A stretch of DNA of 64,000 nt from Natronorubrum halalkaliphilum (GCF_009834785.1 NZ_WUYX01000041.1:32279-96278), one strand, 5' to 3'; positions 26,306 through 37,806 are shown, counted from the first letter of the stretch. Notes: generated from the sequence alone by a model not told the origin. A program made the numbers and translations.

Positions 26306-26386
26306 GCCAGGATGGCCGAACGGTAAGGCGCACGCCTGGAAAGCGTGTTCCCTTTGGGATTCAGGGTTCAAATCCCTGTCCTGGCG
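26306..26386 (+). tRNA. tRNA-Ser (anticodon GGA)
   Basis: An 81-base serine tRNA. The acceptor stem is GCCAGGA paired with TCCTGGC, with G as discriminator base. The anticodon stem is CACGC/GCGTG around the loop CTGGAAA with anticodon GGA. The variable arm is long, as expected for serine. The T arm contains GGGTTCAAATCCC. No CCA is encoded and there is no intron. Part of its 3' end is repeated at 26527-26539. Confidence 0.96.
26372..26384 (+). repeat. tRNA-Ser 3'-end core, left copy of a direct repeat
   Basis: ATCCCTGTCCTGG, inside the T-arm/acceptor 3' side of tRNA-Ser. It recurs exactly at 26527-26539. Integrases of many archaeal elements use this part of tRNA genes as attachment site. Confidence 0.6.
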
Positions 26387-26526
26387 TTTTCTGCTTTCTA
26401 ACATGGGTAGCGGCCTGTATTGGATTTTCAGTCAACCGAGGATAGGTACGATCGGAGACTGTCAGTGTGGTCCGAATTTTCGAGATGTATACGGGTTTTG
26501 TGTCCGTTTACAGCTGGGTAGTTTAT

Positions 26527-26539
26527 ATCCCTGTCCTGG
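26527..26539 (+). repeat. Second copy of the tRNA-Ser 3'-end core (att-like)
   Basis: ATCCCTGTCCTGG repeats the tRNA-Ser 3' end 155 bases downstream. The match extends to 14 of 15 bases. The ~140 bases between the copies are A/T-richer than the surroundings and carry no gene, so this may be the scar of an integrated element or a partial tRNA duplication. Confidence 0.55.
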
Positions 26540-26605
26540 TGCTCTGGGACGAGTCTCGACTCGAAAAATGACGACGCGGTGAGCAGCGCCGCGGAGGCGA
26601 AGCGG

Positions 26606-26716
26606 CTACCGCTCGATCTCGGCCGGCGAGTCGGTCGTAATCCAGCAGTCGGGGTCATCCGGGTCTCTGAGCTCGAGTTGGCCGCTTTGACACACCACCA
26701 TTTCGTATTGATCCAT
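26606..26716 (-). CDS. 36-residue acidic small protein
   Basis: A short leftward gene: 36 codons from ATG at 26716 to TAG. The protein has 36 residues, is acidic, and contains YEMVVCQSGQ, then LRDPDDPDCWI and a TTDSPAEIE tail. The pattern of a Tyr near the N terminus, Asp/Pro-rich turn, Trp-Ile and a terminal acidic segment resembles short haloarchaeal proteins of unknown function that I recall as a DUF7331-like group. That match is from memory and not verified. Codon use is typical of the genome, and the reverse frame lacks protein character. It sits between the att-like repeat and the SRAP gene. Confidence 0.6.
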   Translation of the reverse strand: MDQYEMVVCQSGQLELRDPDDPDCWITTDSPAEIER

Positions 26717-26890
26717 CGTTGTGACCCCGTCGACTACTCCGGCGGGATCGACTATCGTAACAGGGCGCCTACCACCTGAAACGGCGGGAGTATGGACAGC
26801 ATACCGTCCTCTTCAGTGTTGGAACGGTGATGAGTGAAACACCGAACGTAACCGGATACTGATTTAGTCGGCGGGCCCGTCCGACTAGCT

Positions 26891-27688
26891 ATGTGTGGTC
26901 GGTATACGTTGACGATCGAGCGGGAGGACCTCGAGGAGCGGTTCGGGGCCCGATTTTCGGACGCGAACGACAGGGAGACGGACACTCGAGGGGACCCCTC
27001 GGAGAAAGCGTTCGCGCCGCGGTACAACATGGCACCGGGCCAGCGGCTCCCGGTGATCACGGACGACGAACCCGAGACGATCCGGCGGCTCGAGTGGGGG
27101 TTGATTCCGTCGTGGGCGGAGGACGACAGCGGCGGACTTATCAACGCGCGTGCGGAGACGGTCGACGAGAAGCCGAGCTTTCGGGCGGCGTACAACCGTC
27201 GGCAGTCTCGCGAAGGGAACGACCGAGCGCCCGACACGTCGTCGGCTGGTCGGTGTCTGGTGCTGGCGGACGGCTTCTACGAGTGGGTCGAGACTGAGGA
27301 CGGGAAGCGGCCCTACAGGGTCGCCTTTGAGGACGATCGACCGTTCGCGATGGCAGGGTTATGGGAGCGGTGGGAGCCGAGCGCCGAGACGACCCAGGCC
27401 GGACTCGACGCGTTCGGTGGCGGCGTCGAGAGTCCGGCGGCGGACGACGGTCCCCTCGAGACGTTTACGATCATCACGACTGAGCCGAACGACCTCGTCT
27501 CCGAGCTTCACCATCGAATGGCAGTTATTCTCGACCCCGCCGCCGAACGGGAGTGGCTGACGGCAGCCGATCCCAGGGACCTTCTCGAGCCGTATCCGGC
27601 CGACGAGTTGCGCGCGTATCCGGTCTCTCGAGCGGTCAACGACCCGGCGACGGACGAACCGTCGCTGATCGAATCGGTCGAGCCGTGA
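26891..27688 (+). CDS. SRAP domain protein (YedK/HMCES family)
   Basis: A 265-residue SOS-response-associated-peptidase family protein, which forms a covalent thiazolidine link to abasic sites in single-stranded DNA to shield them. The N-terminal MCGRYTL supplies the catalytic Cys2 after Met removal. The conserved NARAET motif lies near residue 85, DGFYEW near 132, and the His of HHRMAVIL near 205. A haloarchaeal acidic insertion separates the first two motifs. The gene is monocistronic and has its start fixed by Cys2. Confidence 0.94.
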   Translation: MCGRYTLTIEREDLEERFGARFSDANDRETDTRGDPSEKAFAPRYNMAPGQRLPVITDDEPETIRRLEWGLIPSWAEDDSGGLINARAETVDEKPSFRAAYNRRQSREGNDRAPDTSSAGRCLVLADGFYEWVETEDGKRPYRVAFEDDRPFAMAGLWERWEPSAETTQAGLDAFGGGVESPAADDGPLETFTIITTEPNDLVSELHHRMAVILDPAAEREWLTAADPRDLLEPYPADELRAYPVSRAVNDPATDEPSLIESVEP

Positions 27689-27855
27689 CCGCAATTCCAT
27701 TCGTACTTAAATATAGCGGAGATGTCCGTCCTACCGCCTTCTAAGTAGTTTGTTAACATGTGCCCCATCTAATCGATCATCGGCCCGTAGTACGGTGGTT
27801 TTGCGGGTCCTCGTTCGGCGATCAGTGACCATCACGGATACCAAATAACGAAGCA

Positions 27856-27861
27856 TTTATG
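27856..27861 (+). promoter_or_regulatory. TATA box of the thermosome gene
   Basis: TTTATG, preceded by AACGAAGCA. The expected start of transcription (about 26 bases downstream) falls after the ATG at 27876, so this box favours the ATG at 27891 as the real start. Further A/T-rich elements lie at 27706-27760. Confidence 0.55.
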
Positions 27862-27890
27862 TAGAAGCACAATCAATGAATCAGCTGACT

Positions 27891-29558
27891 ATGAGCCAGC
27901 GAATGCAGCAGGGACAGCCGATGATCGTGATGAGCGAGGATTCCCAGCGCGTCAAGGACAAGGACGCGCAGGATTACAACATCAGCGCGGCCCGTGCAGT
28001 CGCCGAAGCCGTTCGGTCGACACTCGGTCCGAAAGGAATGGACAAGATGCTCGTCGACTCGATGGGATCGGTAACGATCACCAACGACGGCGTCACCATC
28101 CTTCAGGAGATGGATATCGACAACCCGACGGCCGAGATGATCATCGAGGTCGCCGAGACTCAGGAAGACGAAGCTGGCGACGGCACCACGACGGCCGTCG
28201 CAATCGCCGGCGAACTCCTCAAGAACGCCGAGGACCTCCTCGAGCAGGACATCCACCCAACGGCGATCATCAAGGGCTTCCACATGGCGAGCGAGCAGGC
28301 CCGCGACGAGATCGACGACATTGCGACCGACATCGACACCGACGACGAGGAACTCCTCCGAAAGACCGCCGAAACCTCGATGACCGGCAAGGGTACCGAG
28401 GTCAACAAGGAACACCTCGCCCAGCTTATCGTCGACGCCGTCCGTCAGGTCACCGTCGTCGACGACGAGGGTAACAACGTCGTCGACCTCGAGTTCCTCA
28501 ACATCGAGACCCAGACCGGCCGCGCCGTCGGCGAGTCCGATCTGCTCGAGGGTGGCATCATCGACAAGGACCCCGTCCACGACAACATGCCACGCTCGGC
28601 GGAAGACGCCGACATCCTGCTGCTGAACGAGCCGATCGAGGTCGAAGAGACCGACATCGACACCGAGGTCTCCGTCACGGACCCCGATCAACTCCAGAAC
28701 TTCCTCGACCGCGAGGAGAAACAGCTCCGCGAGAAGGTCGATACGATCGTTGAGACCGGCGCCGACGTCGTCTTCTGCCAGAAGGGCATCGACGACCTCG
28801 CTCAGCACTACCTCGCGAAGGAAGGCGTTCTCGCCGTCCGCCGCGCCAAGAAGTCCGACCTCGAGTTCCTCTCGGAAGTCGTCGGCGCGTCCGTCGTCTC
28901 CGACCTCGAGAGCGCGACCAAGGAGGACCTCGGCTTCGGTGACGTCACCCGCGACGATGAGGACGAACTGTTCTACGTCGAAGGAGAGGACGCCCACGGC
29001 GTCACCCTCCTGCTTCGTGGCTCCACCGACCACGTCGTCGACGAACTCGAGCGCGGCGTCAACGACGCCCTCGACGTCGTCGCTCAGACCGTCTCCGACG
29101 GCCGCGTCCTCGCCGGCGGCGGCGCAATCGAAGTCGAGCTTGCTTCGCGCCTGCGCGACTACGCTGACTCCGTCTCCGGCCGCGAACAGCTCGCCGTCGA
29201 GGCCTTTGCCGACTCGCTCGAGCTCGTCCCACGCGTGCTCGCCGGGAACGCCGGTCTCGACTCCATCGACACGCTGGTCGACCTGCGTGCGGCACACGAC
29301 GACGGCGACATTACGGCCGGCCTGAACGTCTTCTCGGGCGACGTCGAGGACACCTTCGAGGCCGGTGTCGTCGAACCGGCCCACGCCAAAGAGCAGGCCG
29401 TCACCTCCGCGTCCGAAGCGGCGAACCTCGTCCTCAAAATCGACGACATCATCTCCGCCGGTGACCTGTCGACCGACAAGGGCGGCGACGAGGAAGGCGC
29501 GCCCGGCGGTGCCGGCGGCATGGGCGGCATGGGCGGCGGCATGGGCGGCATGATGTAA
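27891..29558 (+). CDS. Thermosome subunit (group II chaperonin)
   Basis: A 555-residue ATP-driven folding chaperonin subunit that forms hetero-oligomeric double rings. Motifs include [12 protein letters not shown] near residue 44, [14 protein letters not shown] near 97 and the C-terminal [13 protein letters not shown] segment. The tail is a Gly/Met repeat (GGMGGM type) as in other haloarchaeal thermosomes. Haloarchaea carry two or three paralogues (Cct1-3), and I cannot tell which this is. It is probably heat-inducible, as family members are. The start at 27891 is chosen from promoter spacing; an upstream ATG at 27876 would add five residues. Confidence 0.96.
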   Translation: MSQRMQQGQPMIVMSEDSQRVKDKDAQDYNISAARAVAEAVRSTLGPKGMDKMLVDSMGSVTITNDGVTILQEMDIDNPTAEMIIEVAETQEDEAGDGTTTAVAIAGELLKNAEDLLEQDIHPTAIIKGFHMASEQARDEIDDIATDIDTDDEELLRKTAETSMTGKGTEVNKEHLAQLIVDAVRQVTVVDDEGNNVVDLEFLNIETQTGRAVGESDLLEGGIIDKDPVHDNMPRSAEDADILLLNEPIEVEETDIDTEVSVTDPDQLQNFLDREEKQLREKVDTIVETGADVVFCQKGIDDLAQHYLAKEGVLAVRRAKKSDLEFLSEVVGASVVSDLESATKEDLGFGDVTRDDEDELFYVEGEDAHGVTLLLRGSTDHVVDELERGVNDALDVVAQTVSDGRVLAGGGAIEVELASRLRDYADSVSGREQLAVEAFADSLELVPRVLAGNAGLDSIDTLVDLRAAHDDGDITAGLNVFSGDVEDTFEAGVVEPAHAKEQAVTSASEAANLVLKIDDIISAGDLSTDKGGDEEGAPGGAGGMGGMGGGMGGMM

Positions 29559-29826
29559 GCGAGGTCGAAACGTAGCGAATACCTCGAATAACGATCGCCG
29601 CGACGACCACCACAACCGTAACCGTAACCGCTGTCGATTCGGTTTTCATTTTCTTTCGAATACCGTCCGTTTTGACGTGCAGCGGAGCGGACGACCGACG
29701 ACCAAGAACCGCTCGAGGCCGACGGTGTGCTGTCCGCGGTGTCCGATTCGAACGTACCGGAGTATCAGCGTTCGTTCGTTTTGTGGCAAGCCAATGACCT
29801 ATTGTGCTGGGACCCGTAGCACCCCC

Positions 29827-29967
29827 ATGTCATATCAAACGACTATCGGCTGGTCGCTGTTTTCCTCCGGCGTCGTCACGCTCGTTCTGAAAGTCCTGCC
29901 CGGCGATTCGCTCTGGTGGGGGCTCATGCTGCTCGCGGTCGGTCTCCTGATTCTGTACGTTCGGTAG
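29827..29967 (+). CDS. 46-residue small membrane protein
   Basis: A 46-residue hydrophobic protein with two closely spaced helices (about 7-22 and 29-44) joined by LPGDSLWW. I recognise no family. The ATG at 29827 was chosen because the in-frame sequence before it is basic and Cys-rich, unlike coding sequence here. It lies between the thermosome and the ABC exporter and has its own upstream spacing. Confidence 0.6.
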   Translation: MSYQTTIGWSLFSSGVVTLVLKVLPGDSLWWGLMLLAVGLLILYVR

Positions 29968-30021
29968 TCGAAGCCTGACCGATTCGAGGAGACGCACCTA
30001 CGACCACGGGCGACGATCCGT

Positions 30022-30080
30022 CCGGCCATCCGGCCGCCCGGTCCCTCGGTCACCCGGCCACCCGGCCACCCGACTGCCCG
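30022..30080. repeat. Imperfect tandem CCGGCCAC repeats
   Basis: About six imperfect copies of an 8-base unit close to CCGGCCAC, sitting 10-70 bases before a GGTTTATATTT promoter element of the ABC exporter gene. They may be slippage products or an upstream regulatory tract. Confidence 0.5.
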
Positions 30081-30123
30081 AAATCGAGAGCGGTTTATAT
30101 TTCGAACCGAAACCCAGTCGCCA

Positions 30124-32061
<1,938 letters not shown>

Positions 32062-32098
32062 CGAACGGAAGTACAGCGCGTTCGGTCGTCGAACTGCG

Positions 32099-32560
32099 TT
32101 AGGTATCGTCGACGTCGAGTTCGAACTGCTCGTTTTCGCTGACCGCGTTGAGGACGACGCTCGTGTTCGAGGCCTTGATGTCCGGATCGGTGAGCAGTTG
32201 TTTGATCTGGTCGTTCATCCCATCGGTGTCTTTGAACTTGCCGATGGCGATCACGTCGTAGTCGCCGGTAACCTCGTAGACACTGATCATCTGGCGGTGC
32301 TCTCGCAGCGTGTCGGTGACGTCGGGCAGTGCGTTTCCTTCGACCTGCAGTTGGATGACGGCCGTCACGTCGTAGCCGACCGCATCGTAGTTGACCCGCG
32401 GTGTGTAGCCTTCGATCACGCCCTCTTCCTCCAGGTCTGAGAGGTGATTCGAGACGGTCGTCACGGAGACGTCCAACTCCTCGGCGAGGCTGCGGAGGCT
32501 CGCTCGGCCGTCGCCCAGAAGTGAATTCACTAATTTTGCATCGAGATTTTCGTACGTCAT
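32099..32560 (-). CDS. lrp: Lrp/AsnC family transcriptional regulator
   Basis: A 153-residue Lrp-type regulator. It has an N-terminal winged HTH ([25 protein letters not shown], about 22-50) and a C-terminal RAM/effector domain with [18 protein letters not shown]. The gene is divergent from glnA, with about 125 bases between the two starts. The same lrp/glnA arrangement is known in other haloarchaea, where Lrp influences glutamine synthetase. The start at 32560 (MTYENLD) is preferred over one three codons earlier. Confidence 0.92.
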   Translation of the reverse strand: MTYENLDAKLVNSLLGDGRASLRSLAEELDVSVTTVSNHLSDLEEEGVIEGYTPRVNYDAVGYDVTAVIQLQVEGNALPDVTDTLREHRQMISVYEVTGDYDVIAIGKFKDTDGMNDQIKQLLTDPDIKASNTSVVLNAVSENEQFELDVDDT

Positions 32561-32686
32561 CACATCCAACCTCTCACCGTAGCCTTTAGAACTTTACGAA
32601 TATACAGTTTCAGAGGATGGAGAGAAGATTTGCTTGGAGCAGTAGGGTTTTAGTAGCGGAGTTACTTGGGTAGGACGACGAGAAAG

Positions 32687-34039
32687 ATGACAAGCGGAAA
32701 CATCACTGAATCCGAACAGGCGGTATTAGACGAAATCGAAGAGAAAGACGTCGACTTTCTTAGGCTTCAATTTACTGATATTCTTGGAACCGTAAAGAAC
32801 GTTTCCGTCCCGGCTCGACAGGCCGAGAAGGCATTTTCCGACGGTATCTATTTCGACGGGTCTTCGATCGAAGGCTTCGTGCGCATTCAGGAATCGGACA
32901 TGCGTCTGGTTCCCGATCCGGATACCTTCGCCATCCTCCCGTGGCGCCAGAAAGAAGAAAGTGCCGCAGCCCGGATGATCTGCGACGTTTACAACACGTC
33001 GACCGGCGAACCGTTCGAGGGCGATCCGCGTCGCGTCCTCAAGAACGCACTCGACCGCGCCGACGAGATGGGGTACGAGGTTAACGCCGCACCCGAACCG
33101 GAGTTCTTCCTCTTCGAAGAGGACGAAGACGGTCGCGCGACGACCAACACGGGCGATCAGGGCGGCTACTTCGACCTCGCACCGAAAGACCTCGCAAGCG
33201 ACGTTCGCCGCGACATCATCTACGGCCTCGAGAGCATGGGCTTCGAAATCGAAGCCAGCCATCACGAAGTCGCACAGGGCCAACACGAGATCAACTTCGA
33301 GTACGACGACGCGCTGACGACGGCCGACAACGTCGGTACCTTCCGCACCGTCGTACGGGCCATCGCTGCACAGCACGACCAGCACGCGACGTTCATGCCC
33401 AAGCCGATTCCGCGGATCAACGGCTCGGGGATGCACACGCACCTCTCACTGTTCGAGGACGGCGAAAACGCGTTCCACGACGACGACGACGAGTTCAACC
33501 TGAGCGACACCGCTCACTCCTTTATCGCCGGGATCCTCGAGCACGCGCCGGCGATCACCGCGATCGCGAACCCGACGGTCAACAGCTACAAGCGCCTCGT
33601 CCCCGGCTACGAGGCACCCGTTTACGTCGCCTGGTCCGATCGGAACCGCTCCGCACTGATCCGCAAACCCGCCGCTCGCGTCCCGGCGGCGTCGCGTGTC
33701 GAACTTCGCTCGCCGGACCCGTCCTGTAACCCCTATCTCGCCATCGCCGTCATGATTCACGCCGGTCTCGACGGCATCGAGCAGGACCTCGAGTGTCCCG
33801 ACCCGGTTCGAGAGAACATCTACGAGTTCGACGAGCAGAAACGCGAGGAGTACGGTATCGACACGCTGCCGTCGAACCTCGGCGCTGCCGTCGACGCCCT
33901 CGAGGAGGATGAGGCCGTCTACAACGCGCTCGGCGACCACATCGCACCGAAGTTCGTCGAAGCCAAGCGCCAGGAGTTCGAAGAATACCTCGTCGACGTC
34001 TCCGACTGGGAACTCGACCGCTACCTCGAGACGTTCTAA
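32687..34039 (+). CDS. glnA: Glutamine synthetase type I
   Basis: A 450-residue glutamine synthetase that makes glutamine from glutamate, ammonia and ATP. It has the beta-Grasp N terminus with DGSSIEGF near residue 54, the catalytic PEPEFFLFE, the ammonia/metal motif [10 protein letters not shown] near 244 and [12 protein letters not shown] with [12 protein letters not shown] near 325-350. It is probably a dodecamer controlled by haloarchaeal GlnK and by the neighbouring Lrp. A TTTTAGTAG element about 37 bases upstream is a plausible promoter. The ATG at 32687 gives the conserved acidic N terminus. Confidence 0.97.
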   Translation: MTSGNITESEQAVLDEIEEKDVDFLRLQFTDILGTVKNVSVPARQAEKAFSDGIYFDGSSIEGFVRIQESDMRLVPDPDTFAILPWRQKEESAAARMICDVYNTSTGEPFEGDPRRVLKNALDRADEMGYEVNAAPEPEFFLFEEDEDGRATTNTGDQGGYFDLAPKDLASDVRRDIIYGLESMGFEIEASHHEVAQGQHEINFEYDDALTTADNVGTFRTVVRAIAAQHDQHATFMPKPIPRINGSGMHTHLSLFEDGENAFHDDDDEFNLSDTAHSFIAGILEHAPAITAIANPTVNSYKRLVPGYEAPVYVAWSDRNRSALIRKPAARVPAASRVELRSPDPSCNPYLAIAVMIHAGLDGIEQDLECPDPVRENIYEFDEQKREEYGIDTLPSNLGAAVDALEEDEAVYNALGDHIAPKFVEAKRQEFEEYLVDVSDWELDRYLETF

Positions 34040-34096
34040 CCCGTCGCGGCGATCGGTATCGTCGCCGGTTTCACCGTCGCTCGCTCCGTTTTCGGC

Positions 34097-34107
34097 TTTT
34101 TTGTTTT
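34097..34107 (+). terminator. T-rich terminator after glnA
   Basis: Ten T in eleven bases (six T, a G, four T), about 58 bases after the glnA stop, with further T-runs around it. This is a typical archaeal oligo-T transcription end between glnA and the convergent PAP2 gene. Confidence 0.6.
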
Positions 34108-34204
34108 CCGTTTACCGCTCCCCGCGCTCGTCGACCCCCGCACCGAACTCGAGAGCCGCCGTCAATCGCGGTCGCGGCGATGGGTGCCCAAGTGGCTAAA
34201 CCGC

Positions 34205-35113
34205 CTAGCCGACCACTTCTGCTCGCGATGGCGACGCGGTCGTTCGTCCGACGAGACGCGGGAGTCCAAGAACGAGTACGCCGCCTGTGAGCCCGACTGC
34301 CAACCAGACGACGACGTGAGTCGTAACGAGTAACACGAGCGCGACGAGCGCGAGCACGCCGATCCCCAGCACCGCGTGGATGACGACCCCGAGCGTCATC
34401 GGCCACGGTTCTCGAGGGGGCGTCGCGTACTGCCACGCGAGCAGGGCTCCGACGCAGCCGCCGAACAGCGCCATCGTATCCGGCCGCCCGCTCGTCCAGA
34501 AGGCCACGAGCGCGAGCGCTGCAGCGACCGTAAACGTCGTATTCACGGCGACGTGCTCGCCTTGCTCTCGGGTTCGACGACGGATCGACAGAACGACACA
34601 CAGGTAACAGACGCCGGCAACGATCCCAACCAGCACGTCGATCGGGAAGTGAACGCCGGCCCCGACTCGAGCGAATCCGACGAGGACGACCATCGCCGCG
34701 GCACCGAGAAGCCGCAGCCGTCCGGTGGCGACATCCGACTCGAGGGCGACCATCGTCCAGATAACGGTGGCGGCGACGGCGTGCCCGCTCGGAAAACTCG
34801 TCGTGGACACTTCGACGGCCGGCGCGTACAACAGGGCGACGACCGTGGGCAGGGCGTCGGGGACGATCGCGGGACCGACGCCCGGCCGCGGCGTCTCGAA
34901 TATTCCCTTGAGGCCGAGCATCACGGCGTAGCCGCCCATGACGATGCCGATCCACGAAGCAAACCGGTGGCGGTCACGGAACCAATATGCCAGGACGACC
35001 GCCGGAGCGACGAACCAGACGCTCCCCAGATACGAGAGGAAGGCGAAGAGAAACGCCATCCACTCCGGGAAGGTGTCCCTCACGAGTTCGACCTGTGCCG
35101 ACTCGAACCACAT
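34205..35113 (-). CDS. PAP2 family membrane phosphatase
   Basis: A 302-residue integral membrane phosphatase. It contains the three acid-phosphatase motifs of the PAP2/vanadium-haloperoxidase fold: KGIFETPRPG near residue 70, FPSGHAVA near 108, and the terminal His/Asp in GVHFPIDVLVG near 155. About nine hydrophobic segments are visible, more than the usual six, with three to four extra helices at the C terminus. It probably acts on lipid phosphates or isoprenoid pyrophosphates; the exact substrate is unknown. Confidence 0.9.
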   Translation of the reverse strand: MWFESAQVELVRDTFPEWMAFLFAFLSYLGSVWFVAPAVVLAYWFRDRHRFASWIGIVMGGYAVMLGLKGIFETPRPGVGPAIVPDALPTVVALLYAPAVEVSTTSFPSGHAVAATVIWTMVALESDVATGRLRLLGAAAMVVLVGFARVGAGVHFPIDVLVGIVAGVCYLCVVLSIRRRTREQGEHVAVNTTFTVAAALALVAFWTSGRPDTMALFGGCVGALLAWQYATPPREPWPMTLGVVIHAVLGIGVLALVALVLLVTTHVVVWLAVGLTGGVLVLGLPRLVGRTTASPSRAEVVG

Positions 35114-35187
35114 CTATTCTGTCATTACCGGGGCTGGATATTATACCCTCCGATTCTTCACTCTGAGTAACATGTTTTACCGAACGG

Positions 35188-35844
35188 TTATCCGACGGAG
35201 ACGGATTCCGGGCCGAAATCGTGATCGTGCGATTCGAGTGTCAACGATTCCGGATCGAGCGTATAGTACCGTTCCCAGGCCGGGGCGAGACTCACGACGT
35301 CGACCCCTGCGATCTCGGCCTCGCGATGCTTGTGGTGGTGGCCGACCAGACAAAGCGACGGCGAGAGCGCCTCGAGAAGGGCGTTTACGTGTTCGCAGCC
35401 GGGATCGTAGCCGTAGGATAGCAGGCCGGTCGGCGCTTCGTGAGCGAGCCACACGTCGACGTCGGATAGTTCGGTCGCCCGTTCGATATCTTCGTGCGTG
35501 AAATGGCGACGGCGCTCGCCCTCGAGAGCCGCTCGCGGACGGTCGTACTTCGTCGGCGCGTAGTTCCCCGAGAGCCCCGCTACGCGGCAGCCGTCGACGG
35601 TCGCAGTGGTGCTTGCAAGTAGTGTGACGGTGTTCGTCTCCGGCGGCGTTTCGCCCCCGTGCAATGCCTCGATGACGTCGAAGTCTTCGTTGTTTCCCGC
35701 GATAAACCACGTCGGTGCCGGCAGATCGTACAGTTCGAGATCGCCGAGTTGGAGGACCCGATCGGGATCGCAGGCTCGGTAGCATTCGAGGAGCGCTTCG
35801 CGACGAGCCGGGTCGGACGCGTGGGCGTCACCCAGAACGTGCAT
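35188..35844 (-). CDS. Calcineurin-like metallophosphoesterase
   Basis: A 218-residue soluble phosphoesterase. It opens with MHVLGDAHASD (metal-binding Asp and His). LQLGDLELYD, AGNNEDFDV (a variant of GNHD with Asn-Asn), WLAHEAP and the closing GHHHKHRE follow. The GNNED form is seen in the MJ0936/YfcE-like branch. The start is uncertain: an ATG at 35931 would add 29 residues, but the shorter start at 35844 places the first metal motif at the N terminus as in relatives. Confidence 0.85.
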   Translation of the reverse strand: MHVLGDAHASDPARREALLECYRACDPDRVLQLGDLELYDLPAPTWFIAGNNEDFDVIEALHGGETPPETNTVTLLASTTATVDGCRVAGLSGNYAPTKYDRPRAALEGERRRHFTHEDIERATELSDVDVWLAHEAPTGLLSYGYDPGCEHVNALLEALSPSLCLVGHHHKHREAEIAGVDVVSLAPAWERYYTLDPESLTLESHDHDFGPESVSVG

Positions 35845-36230
35845 GGCGAGACGGAGGCGCGCGACGGGGAAAGTCTCGTCGCCGTCCCGTCCGCTCTCGG
35901 TGACGGACTCGAGTTCGCGCTCGAGGACCAATCGGTCACCGTCGAGGTGTTCGCTTCACGCGGGTGTCCGGGTCCCGTTCCGCGGCCGGAACTGTTCGAA
36001 ACGCCGATCCCGAAATCGAGCGGAGTGCCGTTCGACCGACCAGTCCCGCCCCAAGCGTCGACTGCTGAGCGAAGTCACGCGATGGATGACGATTTCGCTC
36101 GGCAGTTCAGGTTTGGGAGACCACTAGCGGCGGTTCGGGGCCGAACCGCGGGGTGGGACAGATACCAGCTCGAACGGTGACGACGCTGGCACCCGCGGCC
36201 CGTACGCGAGGCTGTCGGAATCAGTCGCCG
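35845..36230. other. 386-base stretch without a clear gene
   Basis: I see no convincing gene. The first 87 bases could be an N-terminal extension of the metallophosphoesterase. The rest is GC-rich with open frames of mixed character on both strands, none with recognisable motifs. Confidence 0.4.
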
Positions 36231-36395
36231 TCAGCTCCCCGTCGCTTCGCCGCCGCTGTATCGCGTCGTCGTGGACCGAAGCGACCCGCCACAGTCCGGG
36301 CAGTTCGCGCGATAGGAAACGGGATGTACCTCTCGTGAACAATCGAGGCATTCGTAGTAGTTATCGTAGTCTTTCATTCGATATCCTCTCGGCAT
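36231..36395 (-). CDS. Small rubredoxin/rubrerythrin-type zinc-ribbon protein
   Basis: A 54-residue protein with a zinc ribbon of the type YECLDC (two Cys) and NCPDCGG (two Cys), 14 residues apart, and basic, Ser/Thr-rich ends. Many haloarchaeal genomes encode short rubrerythrin-like zinc-ribbon proteins with this spacing; their function is unknown. Two starts are possible (36395 and 36377). An A/T-rich stretch lies directly upstream. Confidence 0.8.
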   Translation of the reverse strand: MPRGYRMKDYDNYYECLDCSREVHPVSYRANCPDCGGSLRSTTTRYSGGEATGS

Positions 36396-36530
36396 GAGAG
36401 GCAATGTCTGGCATAATAAATGTTTTCCTGGACGAGTGGTCACTCAGGAGTGAGCGCGAGTCACGGGGGCCGAACCGACGGATCCGTTCCGCCTCGTCCC
36501 GAACTCGAGGCGATTCTACCGCACTCGAGA

Positions 36531-37706
36531 TCAGCGAACGGCGCCGGTTTCGAGGAGCGCCTCGATGGCCGCCTCGTCGTACCCGGCGTCGGCGAGGTAT
36601 CGACGCGTGTGTTCGCCCTGGTCCGGAACGTCCTCGTGGTGTTCCGACGGGGGGTCGCTACTGCGGGCGGGGAATCCGATCCGCGGCGGCCTATCGTCGG
36701 AGCGCTCGATGAGCTCTCGAGCGCGAAATTGGCGGTGTTCGACCATTTCGGCGGGCGTGTACACGCCGGCGAAGGCCGCGTCGACGTCCTCGAGAACCGC
36801 GTCCCACTCGTCTCGCGTTCGGTCGCGAAACAGGGTCTCGAGTTCCGTCTCGAGCGCGGCGAGGACGTCCGGATCCTGGGACCCGTGTTCGTCGACCAGA
36901 TCGTCCCGACCGACGGCCTCGCAGAAGGCCCGCCAGAACTTCGGCTCGAGGGCGGCGAGCGTGACCCACTCTCCGTCGGCCGTCTCGTAGCTGTCGTACC
37001 ACGGAACGCCGCCCGTGAGCGCTGTCTCGCCCGGCCGGGGCTCGGCGGGGTCGCCGGTCAACGACTGGTAGGCGATCGACTGGGAGAACGACGCGACGAC
37101 GTCGGCCATCGCCACGTCGATGTACTCGCCGCCGGTGTTGCCGAGTTCCCGCGAGAGCACTGCACCGACGATGGCGAACGCGGCGAACAGGCCGCCGGCC
37201 ATGTCGCCGATCTGGTAGCCGGGAGGCTGTGGCTTTGCCGCGGCCGACTCGCGGGTCATGTCGAGCAGTCCGGCCAGCGCGACGTAGTTGAGGTCGTGTC
37301 CGGCGCGGTCGGCCCAGGGTCCGTCCTGTCCGTACCCGGTGAGCGAACAGTAGACGAGTTCCTCGTTGTATTCGGTGAGCGTTTCGTAGTCGATTTCCAG
37401 TCGGTCGACGACGCCCGGCCGGAACCCCTCGAGGACGACGTCGGCGTCCTCGACGAGTCGGTAGAAGGCGGCCCGGCCGTCCTCGCTTTTCAGGTCGATC
37501 GCGACGCTCCGTTTTCCGCGGTTGACCATCTCGAAGATCGCACCGGTGTCCCGAGACGTCTGCGGTGCCATCGCTCGAGCGTAATCCCCCGCTCCGGTGT
37601 CCTCGACTTTCACCACTTCGGCTCCCGAGTCGGCTAACAACTGCGTCGCGTACGGACCGGGGAGCAAACGCGAGAGATCGAGCACGCGGATGCCATCGAG
37701 TCGCAT
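36531..37706 (-). CDS. CoA transferase, CaiB/BaiF family (type III)
   Basis: A 391-residue type III CoA transferase that moves CoA between carboxylic acids through a catalytic aspartate. The N terminus shows VLDLSRLLPGPYATQLLADSGAEVVKVE, the nucleotide-binding-like start of the family. The nucleophilic Asp is in QIGDMAGGLFAAFAI near residue 168. Length fits the family. Acceptor and donor are unknown; many haloarchaeal members act in carnitine, mesaconate or branched acid metabolism. The start at 37706 gives the family N terminus. Confidence 0.93.
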   Translation of the reverse strand: MRLDGIRVLDLSRLLPGPYATQLLADSGAEVVKVEDTGAGDYARAMAPQTSRDTGAIFEMVNRGKRSVAIDLKSEDGRAAFYRLVEDADVVLEGFRPGVVDRLEIDYETLTEYNEELVYCSLTGYGQDGPWADRAGHDLNYVALAGLLDMTRESAAAKPQPPGYQIGDMAGGLFAAFAIVGAVLSRELGNTGGEYIDVAMADVVASFSQSIAYQSLTGDPAEPRPGETALTGGVPWYDSYETADGEWVTLAALEPKFWRAFCEAVGRDDLVDEHGSQDPDVLAALETELETLFRDRTRDEWDAVLEDVDAAFAGVYTPAEMVEHRQFRARELIERSDDRPPRIGFPARSSDPPSEHHEDVPDQGEHTRRYLADAGYDEAAIEALLETGAVR

Positions 37707-37806
37707 GCTGGAGTCATCGAGGGAGCGGTACTTTACGGTGAGGGAACAAGACGGTGCGGTCAGGATGGTGTGGTGGTTCGTAGACGTCGATTCCATCCCC
37801 GCGCTC

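Noticed and set aside
27873..29615. A 580-codon minus-strand frame opposite the thermosome gene.
   Set aside because: The thermosome is unmistakable, and the antisense frame follows its GAC/GTC codon pattern and has no protein features of its own.
34183..34212. A tRNA-Leu-like start (TGGGTGCCCAAGTGGC).
   Set aside because: It cannot be folded into a cloverleaf: no T arm or 3' acceptor follows, and the sequence runs into the PAP2 coding region.
35659..36180. A plus-strand frame of 173 codons overlapping the metallophosphoesterase.
   Set aside because: It is mostly antisense to a gene with clear metal-binding motifs and has no conserved feature.
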